Positions 36,305 through 45,386 of a DNA stretch of 53,047 nucleotides are shown here, piece after piece (positions within the stretch are counted from its first letter, which is position 1; each line of letters opens with the position of its first letter). The stretch comes from Clostridiaceae bacterium (GTDB lineage: Bacteria; Bacillota; Clostridia; Peptostreptococcales; Natronincolaceae): positions 1-53,047 of the forward strand of contig JAFIFG010000125.1 in assembly GCA_020832135.1 (NCBI GenBank), read 5' to 3'. The position numbers were made by a program, and so were the translations under genes. The notes below the pieces were generated by a model that searched no databases, was not told the DNA's origin, and saw only the letters and a program-made list of their open reading frames with translations.

Positions 36305-37525
36305 ATGAGTGAAAGTAATATTCATGTATATAATGAAATTGGTCAATTGAAAAGTGTTTTATTACACTGTCCCGGGGCAGAAATTGAAAATATCGTTCCT
36401 GGTTATTTACGGCGACTTTTATTTGATGAGATAGCTTACTTAAAACAAGCTAGAAAAGAGCACCATCAATTTGCTCAGCATCTCAGAGATGAAGGTGTAG
36501 AGGTTCTATATTTAACAGATTTAATGGCAGAAATCTTTAGATCAGCTGAAGTAAGAAAAAATTTTCTAGAGGAGTTTATGGAGGAAGGAAAAGTAGGTGC
36601 AGAGGGAATTAAAGAGGCCTTAAGAGAATTCTTTTCCTCCATGACACCGCTGGAAATGATTCGAAAATGTATTGCAGGAGTTAGAACTGAAGAATTATCT
36701 CATATTAGACCAAAATCCTTAGGAGATATGGTGAAAAATCCTTACCCTTTCTATTTGGATCCTATACCTAATTTATACTTCCAAAGAGATCCATTTGCCA
36801 CCATGGGTAAGGGTATAAATTTAAATGTAATGCACAGCATAACTAGAAATAGAGAAACATTATTTGCAAAATATTTATTTGATCATCATCCTAGATTTCA
36901 GAATGTTCCTAGATGGTACAATAGAGATAAAAGTCACTCTATAGAAGGCGGAGATCAACTAGTGCTTTCTGACAAGGTTATCGCAATTGGTATAAGTGAG
37001 CGTACAGACAGTGTAGCAATTGAAAGAGTTGCTAAAAATATTTTTAGTTCTAATGAACCTTTTGAAACAATTTTAGCTTTTGATATACCAAAAACTAGAG
37101 CCTATATGCATTTAGATACTGTATTTACCATGGTGGATTATGATAAATTTACTATTTATCCAGGTATAGAGGGACCTTTAGATGTTTACAGTATTTCCAA
37201 AGCAGCTGCAGGTGAAATCAATATTTCCTACGAGGCCGATAAGCTTTCTTCTACATTACAAAAATATCTTAATCTCCCATCTGTCGACTTAATCAGGTGT
37301 GGCGACGGAGATCCTATAGCTGCTGGCAGAGAGCAATGGAGCGATGGTAGCAATACATTAGCTATATCTCCTGGGAAGGTAGTATGTTATGATCGTAATT
37401 ATGTTACTAATGAAGCGCTAAGACGTCATGGCATCGAGGTGTTAGAATTTGAATCCTATGAATTATCCCGTGGTCGTGGTGGTCCTAGATGTATGAGTAT
37501 GCCTCTTATCAGAGAGAATTTGTAG
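36305..37525 (+). CDS. arcA: Arginine deiminase
   Basis: Hydrolyses arginine to citrulline and ammonia, first step of the ADI pathway; 406 residues, normal length. The amidinotransferase-fold active site is seen in FQRDPFAT, EGGDQLVL, YMHLDTVFTMVD (catalytic His) and, near the C-terminus, GGPRCMSMPL (nucleophilic Cys). arcB and arcC are not adjacent, so the rest of the pathway is elsewhere. RBS AAAGGAATG. In alkaliphiles or anaerobes the pathway yields ATP and ammonia. Confidence 0.95.
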   Translation: MSESNIHVYNEIGQLKSVLLHCPGAEIENIVPGYLRRLLFDEIAYLKQARKEHHQFAQHLRDEGVEVLYLTDLMAEIFRSAEVRKNFLEEFMEEGKVGAEGIKEALREFFSSMTPLEMIRKCIAGVRTEELSHIRPKSLGDMVKNPYPFYLDPIPNLYFQRDPFATMGKGINLNVMHSITRNRETLFAKYLFDHHPRFQNVPRWYNRDKSHSIEGGDQLVLSDKVIAIGISERTDSVAIERVAKNIFSSNEPFETILAFDIPKTRAYMHLDTVFTMVDYDKFTIYPGIEGPLDVYSISKAAAGEINISYEADKLSSTLQKYLNLPSVDLIRCGDGDPIAAGREQWSDGSNTLAISPGKVVCYDRNYVTNEALRRHGIEVLEFESYELSRGRGGPRCMSMPLIRENL

Positions 37526-37592
37526 TTTTTGACTTGACCAGTATTTATAGATACAATAGATAAAGGAATAAATAATAAATGGGGGCTATTGT

Positions 37593-38393
37593 ATGTTTGA
37601 TTTTCATGTTCATAGTAATTTTTCTCCAGATTCTGAAATGAAAATGGAGGATGCTGTAAATGCAGCTGTGGAAAAAGGTATAAAAGAGATGTGTTTTACC
37701 GATCATATTGATTATGATTACAATGGTGATGGTGCTAGCCTTTTATTTGATTACAAGGAGTATTTTTCTACTATCAAGAATTTGCAAGAGGAGTTTAGGC
37801 ATAAAATTAGTATAAAGATCGGTGTAGAAATGGGTCTTCAACCCCATATATTAAATCAATGTAAAGAAGATGTACTGAACAATAAGTTTGATTTTGTTAT
37901 AGGTTCTATTCATTCTGTTGAAAAATCCGATCTGTATTTAGGAAGTTTCTTTAAAGAAAAAGATCAAAGAATGGCTTATGCTACTTATTTTGATGAATTA
38001 AATTATGTTATAGATCATTTTGATGCCTACAGTGTTTTAGGACACTTGGATATTATAAAACGCTATGGAGATTATGATATGCCTCTTCCTCTAGAGGAAT
38101 TTAAAGAATCTACAGGTAAAATCTTTAAAAAAATAATTGAAAAAGGTAAGGGAATTGAGTTAAACACCTCTGGTATACGGTACAACTTAGGGGATTATCA
38201 CCCTTCTTTAGATATTATTAAGCTGTATCATGAATTAGGTGGAGAAATCATTACTTTAGGTTCAGATGCCCACACTCCTCAGCAAGTGTCTTTTGACCTG
38301 CACAATGGTTTAAAAAGTCTTAAGGAGCTAGGTTTTAAATATGTGGCTACATTTAAAGAAATGAACCCCATTTTTCATCCTATTGATAAATAA
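37593..38393 (+). CDS. Histidinol-phosphatase-like PHP-domain hydrolase
   Basis: 266 residues, PHP metal-dependent phosphatase. FDFHVHSNFSPDS gives the first HxH ligands, FTDHID and the FVIGSIHSV and LGHLDIIKRYG motifs supply others, and the C-terminus has GSDAHTP. Closest to HisJ/HisK histidinol phosphatases, but no his genes are near, so another phosphoester substrate is possible. RBS GGGGG. Confidence 0.88.
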   Translation: MFDFHVHSNFSPDSEMKMEDAVNAAVEKGIKEMCFTDHIDYDYNGDGASLLFDYKEYFSTIKNLQEEFRHKISIKIGVEMGLQPHILNQCKEDVLNNKFDFVIGSIHSVEKSDLYLGSFFKEKDQRMAYATYFDELNYVIDHFDAYSVLGHLDIIKRYGDYDMPLPLEEFKESTGKIFKKIIEKGKGIELNTSGIRYNLGDYHPSLDIIKLYHELGGEIITLGSDAHTPQQVSFDLHNGLKSLKELGFKYVATFKEMNPIFHPIDK

Positions 38394-38424
38394 GGAGGTA
38401 GATTATTTTCTACCTCCTTATTTA
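38388..38424. terminator. Bidirectional terminator
   Basis: Stem AATAAGGAGGTAG facing CTACCTCCTTATT, overlapping the stop of the PHP gene and facing the convergent zinc-ribbon gene. Confidence 0.8.
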
Positions 38425-38667
38425 TTACATTATAATTTTATCTATAGGTATCCTCTTATCTCTACCACATTCAGTACAATAAAAAATATGTAAGCACTTT
38501 TCAGCTGCTACACCATCAAGCTTTTCTGTTATTTCCCTATCCAGGTAAGGACTATAGTCGTCAAAATACTCCTCTATAGCACCCTGTGCCTCCATTTTGT
38601 TGTGACATGTAGGACACTGTACAATGTAACTGGCTAAGCTGTTGCAGATAGGACAAATCGTTTCCAT
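38425..38667 (-). CDS. Zinc-ribbon-like small protein (80 aa)
   Basis: CPIC at 5-8 and CPTC at 18-21 form one probable zinc knuckle. A third pair, CTEC, at about 64-67 and Cys57 follow an acidic linker. Function unknown; such proteins are often RNA- or protein-binding accessories. RBS AAGGAGG. Faces the PHP gene across a shared terminator. Confidence 0.7.
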   Translation of the reverse strand: METICPICNSLASYIVQCPTCHNKMEAQGAIEEYFDDYSPYLDREITEKLDGVAAEKCLHIFYCTECGRDKRIPIDKIIM

Positions 38668-38732
38668 TATATACCTCCTTAAATTATTATAGATATATTA
38701 TTTGTAGGCAAGGAGGTTTCAATTCTACCATT

Positions 38733-39359
38733 TTATTTTCTGTGCTTTACAAACAAATCATCTAAAGCCTCTCTTAATAAAAATGCCTCTGTTTTATCGG
38801 TTTTTTTTGACATCTCCGATAAACGTTGTAGTTGTGTTTTGGTATAGTAATTGGATTTTAACACCATTTGTTCATTTTCAGCTAAACACACTCTATTTTT
38901 CCCTTCTCTTTTTGCTCTAAATAATGCACTACCCGCTGCTCTAATCAATTCCACAGCATTTTTTGCATCTCTAGGAAAATTAGCTACACCAGCACTAAAC
39001 TTAATGCTGATATCGTATTTTTTATCTCCCAGTTGAAAACTTTTTTCATCAAAATACTTTCTAATTTCCTCCATCATGATAAAACCTGTTTCAGCATTGG
39101 TATTACTAAACAATACATTGAATTCATCTTTATTGTACCTACTTATGAGGTCATAATCTCTTAAGTTTTGTTTTAATACAGAAGCTATTTTTAAAATAAC
39201 CTGATCCCCTGTGGTTTCTCCATAATAACTATTTACCGTTTGAAAGTTATCTATATCTATAATAGCTAAAGTAAAGGTTTCTGCAGCATTGTGTATTTTA
39301 GCTTCAACCATATGATCAAACTCTTCCTTCGACATGATGCCTTCTATCTTTTCTATCAT
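38733..39359 (-). CDS. Degenerate GGDEF protein with a C-terminal ribbon-helix-helix-like tail
   Basis: 208 residues from ATG 39359 (GAGGGG, 9 bases upstream; the longer TTG frame is too close to the RBS). Residues about 25-160 are a GGDEF domain: LAIIDIDNFQTVNSYYGETTGD matches the nucleotide region in two parts, but the signature reads RYNKDEF in place of RxGGDEF, so cyclase activity is doubtful. The last 40 residues (SNYYTKTQLQRLSEMSKKT then LLREALDDLF) have the strand-helix-helix pattern of CopG/Arc DNA-binding domains. Inferred: a GTP- or c-di-GMP-responsive DNA-binding protein, or a non-catalytic scaffold. Confidence 0.8.
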   Translation of the reverse strand: MIEKIEGIMSKEEFDHMVEAKIHNAAETFTLAIIDIDNFQTVNSYYGETTGDQVILKIASVLKQNLRDYDLISRYNKDEFNVLFSNTNAETGFIMMEEIRKYFDEKSFQLGDKKYDISIKFSAGVANFPRDAKNAVELIRAAGSALFRAKREGKNRVCLAENEQMVLKSNYYTKTQLQRLSEMSKKTDKTEAFLLREALDDLFVKHRK

Positions 39360-39525
39360 TTTTATCAACCCCTCTTAGGTACTATTTGTACATATATATG
39401 TACCCATATTAATGTATAATTCTCATTTTAATTTTTAATTTGCAATATTGCTATTTACTGTAATAATAAATGCTCCGTAAGAATATTTATTGTATATCAA
39501 AACTCATTTTAATAGAGGTGATATT

Positions 39526-41070
39526 GTGAAAAAGTCCTCTTTTCTTTTTGGGACAATTTTATTGACTTTAGTGAATGTTGTTGTACGATCCCTCGGTTTT
39601 ATATATAAAATTTGGCTTTCTCGTTTAATAGGGGCTGGAGCTATAGGTCTGTATCAGATGGTGTTTCCATTTTTAATGGTTGTTATAACCATACCTACAG
39701 CTGGTATTCCTATTGCGGTGTCTAAGCTGGTGGCAAAGGAGAAGTCTATCAACAATAAGGAGGGTATATACAAGGTTCTAACCTTATCCCTATTTATAGG
39801 TGGTCTATTAGCATTGATACTTTCTACCTTTGTATCTCTGAAGCTTGATTTTATAGTAACCCGTATATTAAAAAATCCTAATCTCTATTACCCTGTACTT
39901 TGGACTATTCCTGCTATTAGTTTAATTACTTTTTCTAGTATACTAAGGGGCTTCTTTTATGGATTAAAGGATATGGCTCCTGCCGCTACTGCACAAATAC
40001 TTGAACAGCTTTCTCGTATTGTATTTGTATTGTCTTATTTATACTACAAAGCACCATCTGATCCTATATCAGCTGCAGCTATTGCTATTATGGGCATTGC
40101 TATAGGTGAATTCACCGGTCTTCTCTATTTAGTGTTTAAATTTAATTTTAAAAAGTTCAAAACAAAGTCCAGGTATTTAAAAGCTTACAGTAATTCTTCC
40201 ATTGAAATTTTAAATCAACTATTATATGTAGCTGTGCCTATAACCATGAGTAGATTAATTTCAGTTATTATGCAGACATTAAACTCTATATTAATCCCAC
40301 AAAGATTGCAGGTAGCGGGACTTTCCCCAGCAACAGCTATTGAAATCTTCGGGAAAATTTCAGGAATGGCAATGCCATTACTTTTTTTACCCTTTACTGT
40401 AACGACTGCTTTAGTAGTGAATATTATTCCTAATATAGCAGAACAAATGGCCGTTAAAAATATAAAGGATGTGGAGTACAAATCGAGTTTAGCCATTAGA
40501 ATAACCTTGCTAATAGCCATTCCCACAACCATAGTATATGGGATTTTTGGCAATCATGTGGCTGAATTAATTTATGATCATCAGGATGTAGGAAAATATC
40601 TCTCCATCATAAGCTACGGTACTATTTTTCTATGTATGCAGCACACTTTATCAGGGATTTTACATGGTATGGGTAAACAGGTTATTACCACTGTAAATTA
40701 TTTATTAGGGATGTCAATACAGTTATATTGTACTTATTTTTTAATTCCTAACCCTAAGTATGGTATATATGGATTCTTTATAGGTTTCTTACTATCCACC
40801 TTCACTATCTTCTCTTTAAACCTTATTACATTGATGAGAAACGTTAAGCTTGATGTTCCATTTATACAATCTATTTTAAAGCCTTTAATATCCTCTACAT
40901 TCATGATCCTCACTATGATTTATAGCTATAGGCTTTTTTATGCCATGTCTGGAAGCAACGGATTAAGTACTTTAATCTCCTCTTTTATAGGGGGTACCCT
41001 TTACATTCTATTACTTATTGTTACAAAAACCTTCGACATTAAACATATATTAGAAGAAATAAAGGGATAG
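39526..41070 (+). CDS. SpoVB-like oligosaccharide flippase (MATE/MOP superfamily)
   Basis: 514 residues from GTG 39526, chosen for AGAGGTG 7 bases upstream; the frame opens at a TTG 12 codons earlier. About 14 membrane helices; the opening SFLFGTILLTLVNVVVRSLG, then SRLIGAGAIGLYQM and IPTAGIPIAVSKL, are typical of SpoVB/YtgP proteins that flip lipid-linked wall or spore-cortex precursors. It suggests a sporulating host, though vegetative paralogues exist. Confidence 0.88.
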   Translation: MKKSSFLFGTILLTLVNVVVRSLGFIYKIWLSRLIGAGAIGLYQMVFPFLMVVITIPTAGIPIAVSKLVAKEKSINNKEGIYKVLTLSLFIGGLLALILSTFVSLKLDFIVTRILKNPNLYYPVLWTIPAISLITFSSILRGFFYGLKDMAPAATAQILEQLSRIVFVLSYLYYKAPSDPISAAAIAIMGIAIGEFTGLLYLVFKFNFKKFKTKSRYLKAYSNSSIEILNQLLYVAVPITMSRLISVIMQTLNSILIPQRLQVAGLSPATAIEIFGKISGMAMPLLFLPFTVTTALVVNIIPNIAEQMAVKNIKDVEYKSSLAIRITLLIAIPTTIVYGIFGNHVAELIYDHQDVGKYLSIISYGTIFLCMQHTLSGILHGMGKQVITTVNYLLGMSIQLYCTYFLIPNPKYGIYGFFIGFLLSTFTIFSLNLITLMRNVKLDVPFIQSILKPLISSTFMILTMIYSYRLFYAMSGSNGLSTLISSFIGGTLYILLLIVTKTFDIKHILEEIKG

Positions 41071-41083
41071 CTACAGCTATCCC
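41064..41083. terminator. Hairpin between convergent genes
   Basis: GGGATAGCTACAGCTATCCC, overlapping the flippase stop. There is no strong T run, so termination is uncertain. Confidence 0.5.
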
Positions 41084-41092
41084 CAAGAAATT

Positions 41093-41530
41093 CTATCGTT
41101 CTACAATTTCAATAATATCTCCTGCCATTACTTCTCCGCCCTTAAGCACCTTTGTAAAAATTCCTTCCTTAGGCATCACACAATCTCCCACTTGGTGAAA
41201 AATAGCACAACGTTGATGACATTCTTTACCAATCTGAGTAACTTCTTGAAGGGTTGGTCCGATCTTTAACTTCGTTCCAATCGGCAGCTTATTAAGATCT
41301 ATTCCCTCTGTTGTAATATTTTCAGCAAAATCACCATCTTTGATATCCGGAAGTCCTGCCGCCCTCATTTTGTCGGCACTTTCCTTACCTAAAAGACTAA
41401 CCTGTCTATGCCAATCTGCCGCATGGGCATCCCCTTCTATCCCGAAATTTTCAATAAATACCGCCTTATCAACTGGGATCTTTTTTTCTCCCTTTTTTGT
41501 ACTAATATTGATCGCCACCACTTTTGCCAT
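41093..41530 (-). CDS. MOSC-domain protein
   Basis: 145 residues, a single MOSC domain with the conserved GIEGDAHA, RQVSLL, GDFAENI and the Cys in KECHQRCAIF that marks MoCo-sulfurase C-terminal domains. These proteins bind or move sulfur for molybdenum or tungsten enzymes. It is 12 bases downstream of the MoeA-PBP gene on the same strand, so it is part of the moeA operon. RBS AAGGAGGAG. Confidence 0.9.
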   Translation of the reverse strand: MAKVVAINISTKKGEKKIPVDKAVFIENFGIEGDAHAADWHRQVSLLGKESADKMRAAGLPDIKDGDFAENITTEGIDLNKLPIGTKLKIGPTLQEVTQIGKECHQRCAIFHQVGDCVMPKEGIFTKVLKGGEVMAGDIIEIVER

Positions 41531-41542
41531 TTTAACTCCTCC

Positions 41543-43465
41543 TTAAATATAAACTACATTACCTATCTCTGTTGCGGTATATCCTCCTAATTCTTTTATC
41601 ACCTTTATAAATTTAGGGTTTTTAATAGTTTCTAATAATATTGTTATTTCTTTTGTATCTAAATCCTTTTTATGGATTAATAAATCATAATCCTCCCATT
41701 CAATAGGTATAAAATCTAACCCCATTGTTTTAGCAGCTGAATAAACTCCCAGTCCACAATCTGCAGTTCCACTGGCCACCGCCGCTGCCACCGCCATATG
41801 GGTAGTCATTTCTCTTTCATAACCATTTACCTGAGAAGGACTAATTTCTTTTTTGCTTAAATAGTAATCTAATAGAATTCTTGTCCCAGCTCCTCTTTGT
41901 CTATTTATAAACTGTAGATTCTCTCTAGCAAGATCTTCTACACCCTTTATATTTTTAGGATTGCCTTTTTGAATCATAAGACCTTGACTTCTTTTTACGA
42001 ATTTAATCAGTGCCATTTCTTCATCCTTTAGATACCGATTAGCATAAGAAATATTATACTCTCCTGTGTTTTCATCCATTAGATGAACAGGTGCTATATG
42101 ACACTCTTTTTTCCTCATGGCCATAACCCCTCCCATACTCCCTACATGGGCAGAAGATAAAAATAACTGATCATTGGTTTCATGTAGTTGATTTGCTAAT
42201 AAATCCATCACAATATCATGACTACCTATAGATACAATAGTATTTTTAATTTCTTCTTCAGGTTTCAGCAGGGTTATTTCCACCTCAGTTCCAGCTTCAT
42301 AGCCTTCTCTTTGTTGTGGAACAACCATAATACCATCAGCCTTTACAAGAGACATAGTAACTCCTGCCCCTCTTTCAAGTGGGGTTGCCATTAATTTTTC
42401 CCCCATCCTCCCTAGTTTCACACGAATATATTCTTCATACTTTAAGGAGGATACAACTCTTTTGGTTAATTGAACCTTTATTTTATTTTTCTCTACTATT
42501 GATTGCCTATTGTATTTATATAATAGGGGTTTTACAAAAAATTCAAAAACAAAATAAGCAGACACTGGATACCCAGGAATACCGATGACGGGTTTTCCCT
42601 TTACTTTAGCTAAGATTGCAGGTTTTCCTGGTTTTGTTGCAACACCATGTATAACAACTTCTCCAATCTCTCTAATAACATTTACTGTATAATCCTCTGA
42701 ACCAGCAGATGAACCTGCATTGATGACAACAATATCATTTTCCTCCACTGCCTTCAATATATTATTTTTAATAAGTTCATAGTTGTCCTTTACTACTGCA
42801 TATTTGGTAGCATTCCCACTGTAATGCTGCACCAAAGAAGCAAACATACTGGAATTAGATTCTACAATTTTTCCTTCTGATAATGGTTCCTTAACATCGA
42901 TTATTTCTGAGCCGGTAGGTATAATACCAACGGTGGGTGATTTATAAACTTCAATTTCTTGAATTTTTCCTGCTAAAAGTGCTCCTATATCTACAGGTCT
43001 TACCTTATGATTGGCAGAAAGAACCATTTCTCCCTCTACTATATCTTCTCCTATAGGGCGTATATGCTGCCATGGTCTAGCACCGCCATATATTTCAATA
43101 GTTTCATCGTTTATCTCCACTATATCTTCAATCATAATGACAGCATTATAAGGCTCCCTCAAAGCCCCTCCCGTATTAACATAAATAAAATCTTCTTTTA
43201 ATTTTAACTTTACTGGATTAGTTTCCGAAGCATTATAGGTTTTTTCTGCCACAACAGCAATGCCGTCCATCGCAGCTGCATTATAACTGGGTGATGAGCT
43301 AACTGCAAATACAGCAGTAGCTGTAATTCTATCTAGGGCTTCTAATACTGAAACCTTCTCAGTAGTAGAAAAATTTCTGTCTACAGGAAAATGCGAAAAA
43401 TATTTTTGCTGAGCTTCTTCTAAAGGTATATTTGTTAGATAAATATTTCTTGTATCTTTTGCCAT
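41543..43465 (-). CDS. moeA: MoeA with C-terminal periplasmic-binding-protein-like domain
   Basis: 640 residues. The first 400 or so are MoeA, molybdopterin molybdotransferase, which inserts molybdate or tungstate into adenylylated molybdopterin (AAMDGIAVV, NTGGALREP, GIIPTGSEI, GSSAGSEDYT, KPGKPAI, GIPGYPVSAYF). The last 220 are a LysR-substrate-binding or PBP-like domain (SAHVGSMGGVMAM, NRQRGAGTRILLDYYL), probably an oxyanion sensor or donor module. The fusion is known in Clostridia. Follows the stand-alone moeA by 19 bases. Confidence 0.9.
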   Translation of the reverse strand: MAKDTRNIYLTNIPLEEAQQKYFSHFPVDRNFSTTEKVSVLEALDRITATAVFAVSSSPSYNAAAMDGIAVVAEKTYNASETNPVKLKLKEDFIYVNTGGALREPYNAVIMIEDIVEINDETIEIYGGARPWQHIRPIGEDIVEGEMVLSANHKVRPVDIGALLAGKIQEIEVYKSPTVGIIPTGSEIIDVKEPLSEGKIVESNSSMFASLVQHYSGNATKYAVVKDNYELIKNNILKAVEENDIVVINAGSSAGSEDYTVNVIREIGEVVIHGVATKPGKPAILAKVKGKPVIGIPGYPVSAYFVFEFFVKPLLYKYNRQSIVEKNKIKVQLTKRVVSSLKYEEYIRVKLGRMGEKLMATPLERGAGVTMSLVKADGIMVVPQQREGYEAGTEVEITLLKPEEEIKNTIVSIGSHDIVMDLLANQLHETNDQLFLSSAHVGSMGGVMAMRKKECHIAPVHLMDENTGEYNISYANRYLKDEEMALIKFVKRSQGLMIQKGNPKNIKGVEDLARENLQFINRQRGAGTRILLDYYLSKKEISPSQVNGYEREMTTHMAVAAAVASGTADCGLGVYSAAKTMGLDFIPIEWEDYDLLIHKKDLDTKEITILLETIKNPKFIKVIKELGGYTATEIGNVVYI

Positions 43466-43484
43466 TTTTTCACCCCATCTTTAC

Positions 43485-44711
43485 TTAAAATATGTACACC
43501 TTCACCTGTTGGCCCTTCAACAAACCTTCTTGATTCGTATTAATCTTTATGTACCCTACTGATTTTGTCATCATAGTTAAAAGTCCTGATTTTCCATGTA
43601 CAGGATAAACAACTGTTCCTTCTTTTCCCTCAGAAATATTAACCATTACATAATGTTCTCTTCCAGGTGCAGATGGGATATTACAGGACACTTCCCCTAG
43701 AATATAAGGCTTAGGTATATTTACTCTATAAAGTTTATGAATGAAATCATTTACCAATACATGGTAAATAACTAAAGCCGATACCGGTTGACCTGGCAAG
43801 CCAAAAATGGCTTTATTTTCTACTCTACCTACAATGGTGGGTTTGCCAGGCTTTACAGCTATGCCATGAATAAAAACTCCCGGTTCTCCAATAGAATTAA
43901 TAGCTTCCTTTGTAACATCCTTTGTTCCCATGGAGCTCCCACCAGAAATTAATATTATATCACTATTTTTTAATGCATCCTTAATTTTGTTCTTGAGTTT
44001 ATCTAGATCATCTTCCACTACTGCAGTATTTACTATTTCACAACCGTCCTTCATGGCAGCGGTAGCTAAGCTATAGGTATTCATGTCCTTTATTTGTCCA
44101 AGTGATGCTTCTTTCTCAGGGTGTATAATTTCATCCCCCGTTGAAATAACAGTAACTTTAGGCTTTTTATAGACTGTTACTTCTGTGATACCCATACCAC
44201 TTAGGACTCCAATATCCTGTGGTCTTAATTTATGACCATGGTGAAATATGACTTGACCTATGGCAACATCCTCTCCTAATTCTAGTATGTTTTCCTTAGG
44301 TGTCGCTGGTCTTTGTACAAATACAGTACCATCCTCTAAAACCTCTGTATATTCCACCATAATAACCCCATCACTATTTTTAGGCAACATACCTCCCGTA
44401 GGAACATAGCAGCATTCTCCTGAATGAAGCTGAATATTAGTTTCCTTACCCATCTGTACCTCACCTACACTTTGCAAAAAGCTAGGCAAAGATTCACTTG
44501 CACCAAAGGTGTCTCTTGTTATAACAGCATAGCCATCTACAGTAGATCGATTAAATTCCGGCACATTGATAGAGGAACTTATTTCTTTATATAAAACACG
44601 ATCTGTAGCCTCTAATAAATGTATTCTTTCATCCACTAGTTCTAAATCTTTGAATAACTCTTCCATCTTATTACGAGCCTGTTCCATAGTTAACGTGTTT
44701 AATAACTCCAT
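43485..44711 (-). CDS. moeA: Molybdopterin molybdotransferase MoeA
   Basis: 408 residues from ATG 44711 (AGGGGAG, 5 bases upstream), normal length. Motifs: NRSTVDGYAV, VPTGGMLP, VISTGDEI, ILISGGSSMGTKDV, KPGKPTI, GLPGQPVSALV. The frame runs open to 44786, but that segment is the terminator of the riboswitch. First gene of a three-gene unit with MoeA-PBP and MOSC. Two MoeA proteins in a tungsten-enzyme host may divide Mo and W insertion, as suggested for other anaerobes (inference). Confidence 0.92.
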   Translation of the reverse strand: MELLNTLTMEQARNKMEELFKDLELVDERIHLLEATDRVLYKEISSSINVPEFNRSTVDGYAVITRDTFGASESLPSFLQSVGEVQMGKETNIQLHSGECCYVPTGGMLPKNSDGVIMVEYTEVLEDGTVFVQRPATPKENILELGEDVAIGQVIFHHGHKLRPQDIGVLSGMGITEVTVYKKPKVTVISTGDEIIHPEKEASLGQIKDMNTYSLATAAMKDGCEIVNTAVVEDDLDKLKNKIKDALKNSDIILISGGSSMGTKDVTKEAINSIGEPGVFIHGIAVKPGKPTIVGRVENKAIFGLPGQPVSALVIYHVLVNDFIHKLYRVNIPKPYILGEVSCNIPSAPGREHYVMVNISEGKEGTVVYPVHGKSGLLTMMTKSVGYIKINTNQEGLLKGQQVKVYIF

Positions 44712-44741
44712 AACATCTCCCCTTACATCAATTAAATATTT

Positions 44742-44775
44742 AAAAACAAAAAACCAGTCCACTAGGATTGGTTTT
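44742..44775 (-). terminator. Riboswitch terminator before moeA
   Basis: Minus-strand arms AAAACCA and TGGTTTT, followed by TTTTTTGTTTTT, placed between the aptamer and the moeA RBS: an expression platform for premature termination. Confidence 0.75.
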
Positions 44776-44782
44776 AGGTAGT

Positions 44783-44886
44783 ACAAATTTCCTTTCCAAA
44801 GTGGGAGGCAAATAAATTTCTTTACTTACCCTAAGGTGAAAAACCTTAGCCTCTTTGACCTTAGATTATTTCACTCGAAAATTTGT
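44783..44886 (-). promoter_or_regulatory. Probable Moco/Tuco riboswitch aptamer
   Basis: A 104-base region closed by a perfect 8-bp helix (ACAAATTT with AAATTTGT), containing an internal hairpin CTAAGGTTTTTCACCTTAG and a GCCTCCCACTTTGGAAAGG segment (44809-44791 region), which resembles the conserved core of the Moco RNA motif. It lies directly before the moeA operon and is followed by a terminator. Identified from memory of the motif, without a covariance model. Confidence 0.65.
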
Positions 44887-44952
44887 TTCTTATTCATTTA
44901 TAGTTCATGATTACATTTATGGTATCATATTTTCAGAAAATATACAAGTTTT

Positions 44953-45178
44953 AAACAAATAAATAAATCCTCCTAAGAAAGTCCCTAGGAGGATGTTATG
45001 ATCCAAGATGCCGCTAACCGTAAAATTCACACCCGCCACTCACTGAAGGTGGGTGACCCATTTTATTGTTCTGAGGTCCTCTTTATTAAGAGGCATTTCA
45101 TAGCAATAAAAATACGTTCTCCCGGATGTTAATTGTCGGTTGAATTTTACAAGTATTTACGTGCATCCTCGATATTCT
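44953..45178 (-). ncRNA. Free-standing structured ncRNA, possibly 6S RNA
   Basis: A -10 box TATAAT (45192-45187) precedes it, and a strong terminator (9-bp arms ATCCTCCTA and TAGGAGGAT, 44967-44994) ends it. In between, the two ends pair: ATCGAGGATGC with GCATCTTGGAT (one mismatch), and GTAAAATTCA with TGAATTTTAC. An open central region and an apical hairpin (CCTCTT/AAGAGG) follow. A long interrupted rod of about 170-200 nt with a central bubble is the 6S RNA layout. No ORF. SRP RNA and tmRNA motifs are absent. Confidence 0.55.
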
Positions 45179-45386
45179 TTAATATTATTATACAGCAAAA
45201 TCAGCAAAACACAAAATGTAGTTTCTGCCAAAATACCTAATTTTCAATGAAATAACCTACAATAATTACATATTTTTAAAAAATAACTTAATTTTTTTGC
45301 CGTCCACGTTATTTGACTTATAATCAATACTATGATGCTATAACTATTTTAATATATCTAATATTTTATGACCTTTTTCACCTCTC

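Noticed and set aside
44953-45178. Cobalamin, ykkC/guanidine or T-box leader
   Set aside because: Their core motifs are not present in order, and the RNA has its own terminator with no gene of those regulons directly downstream.
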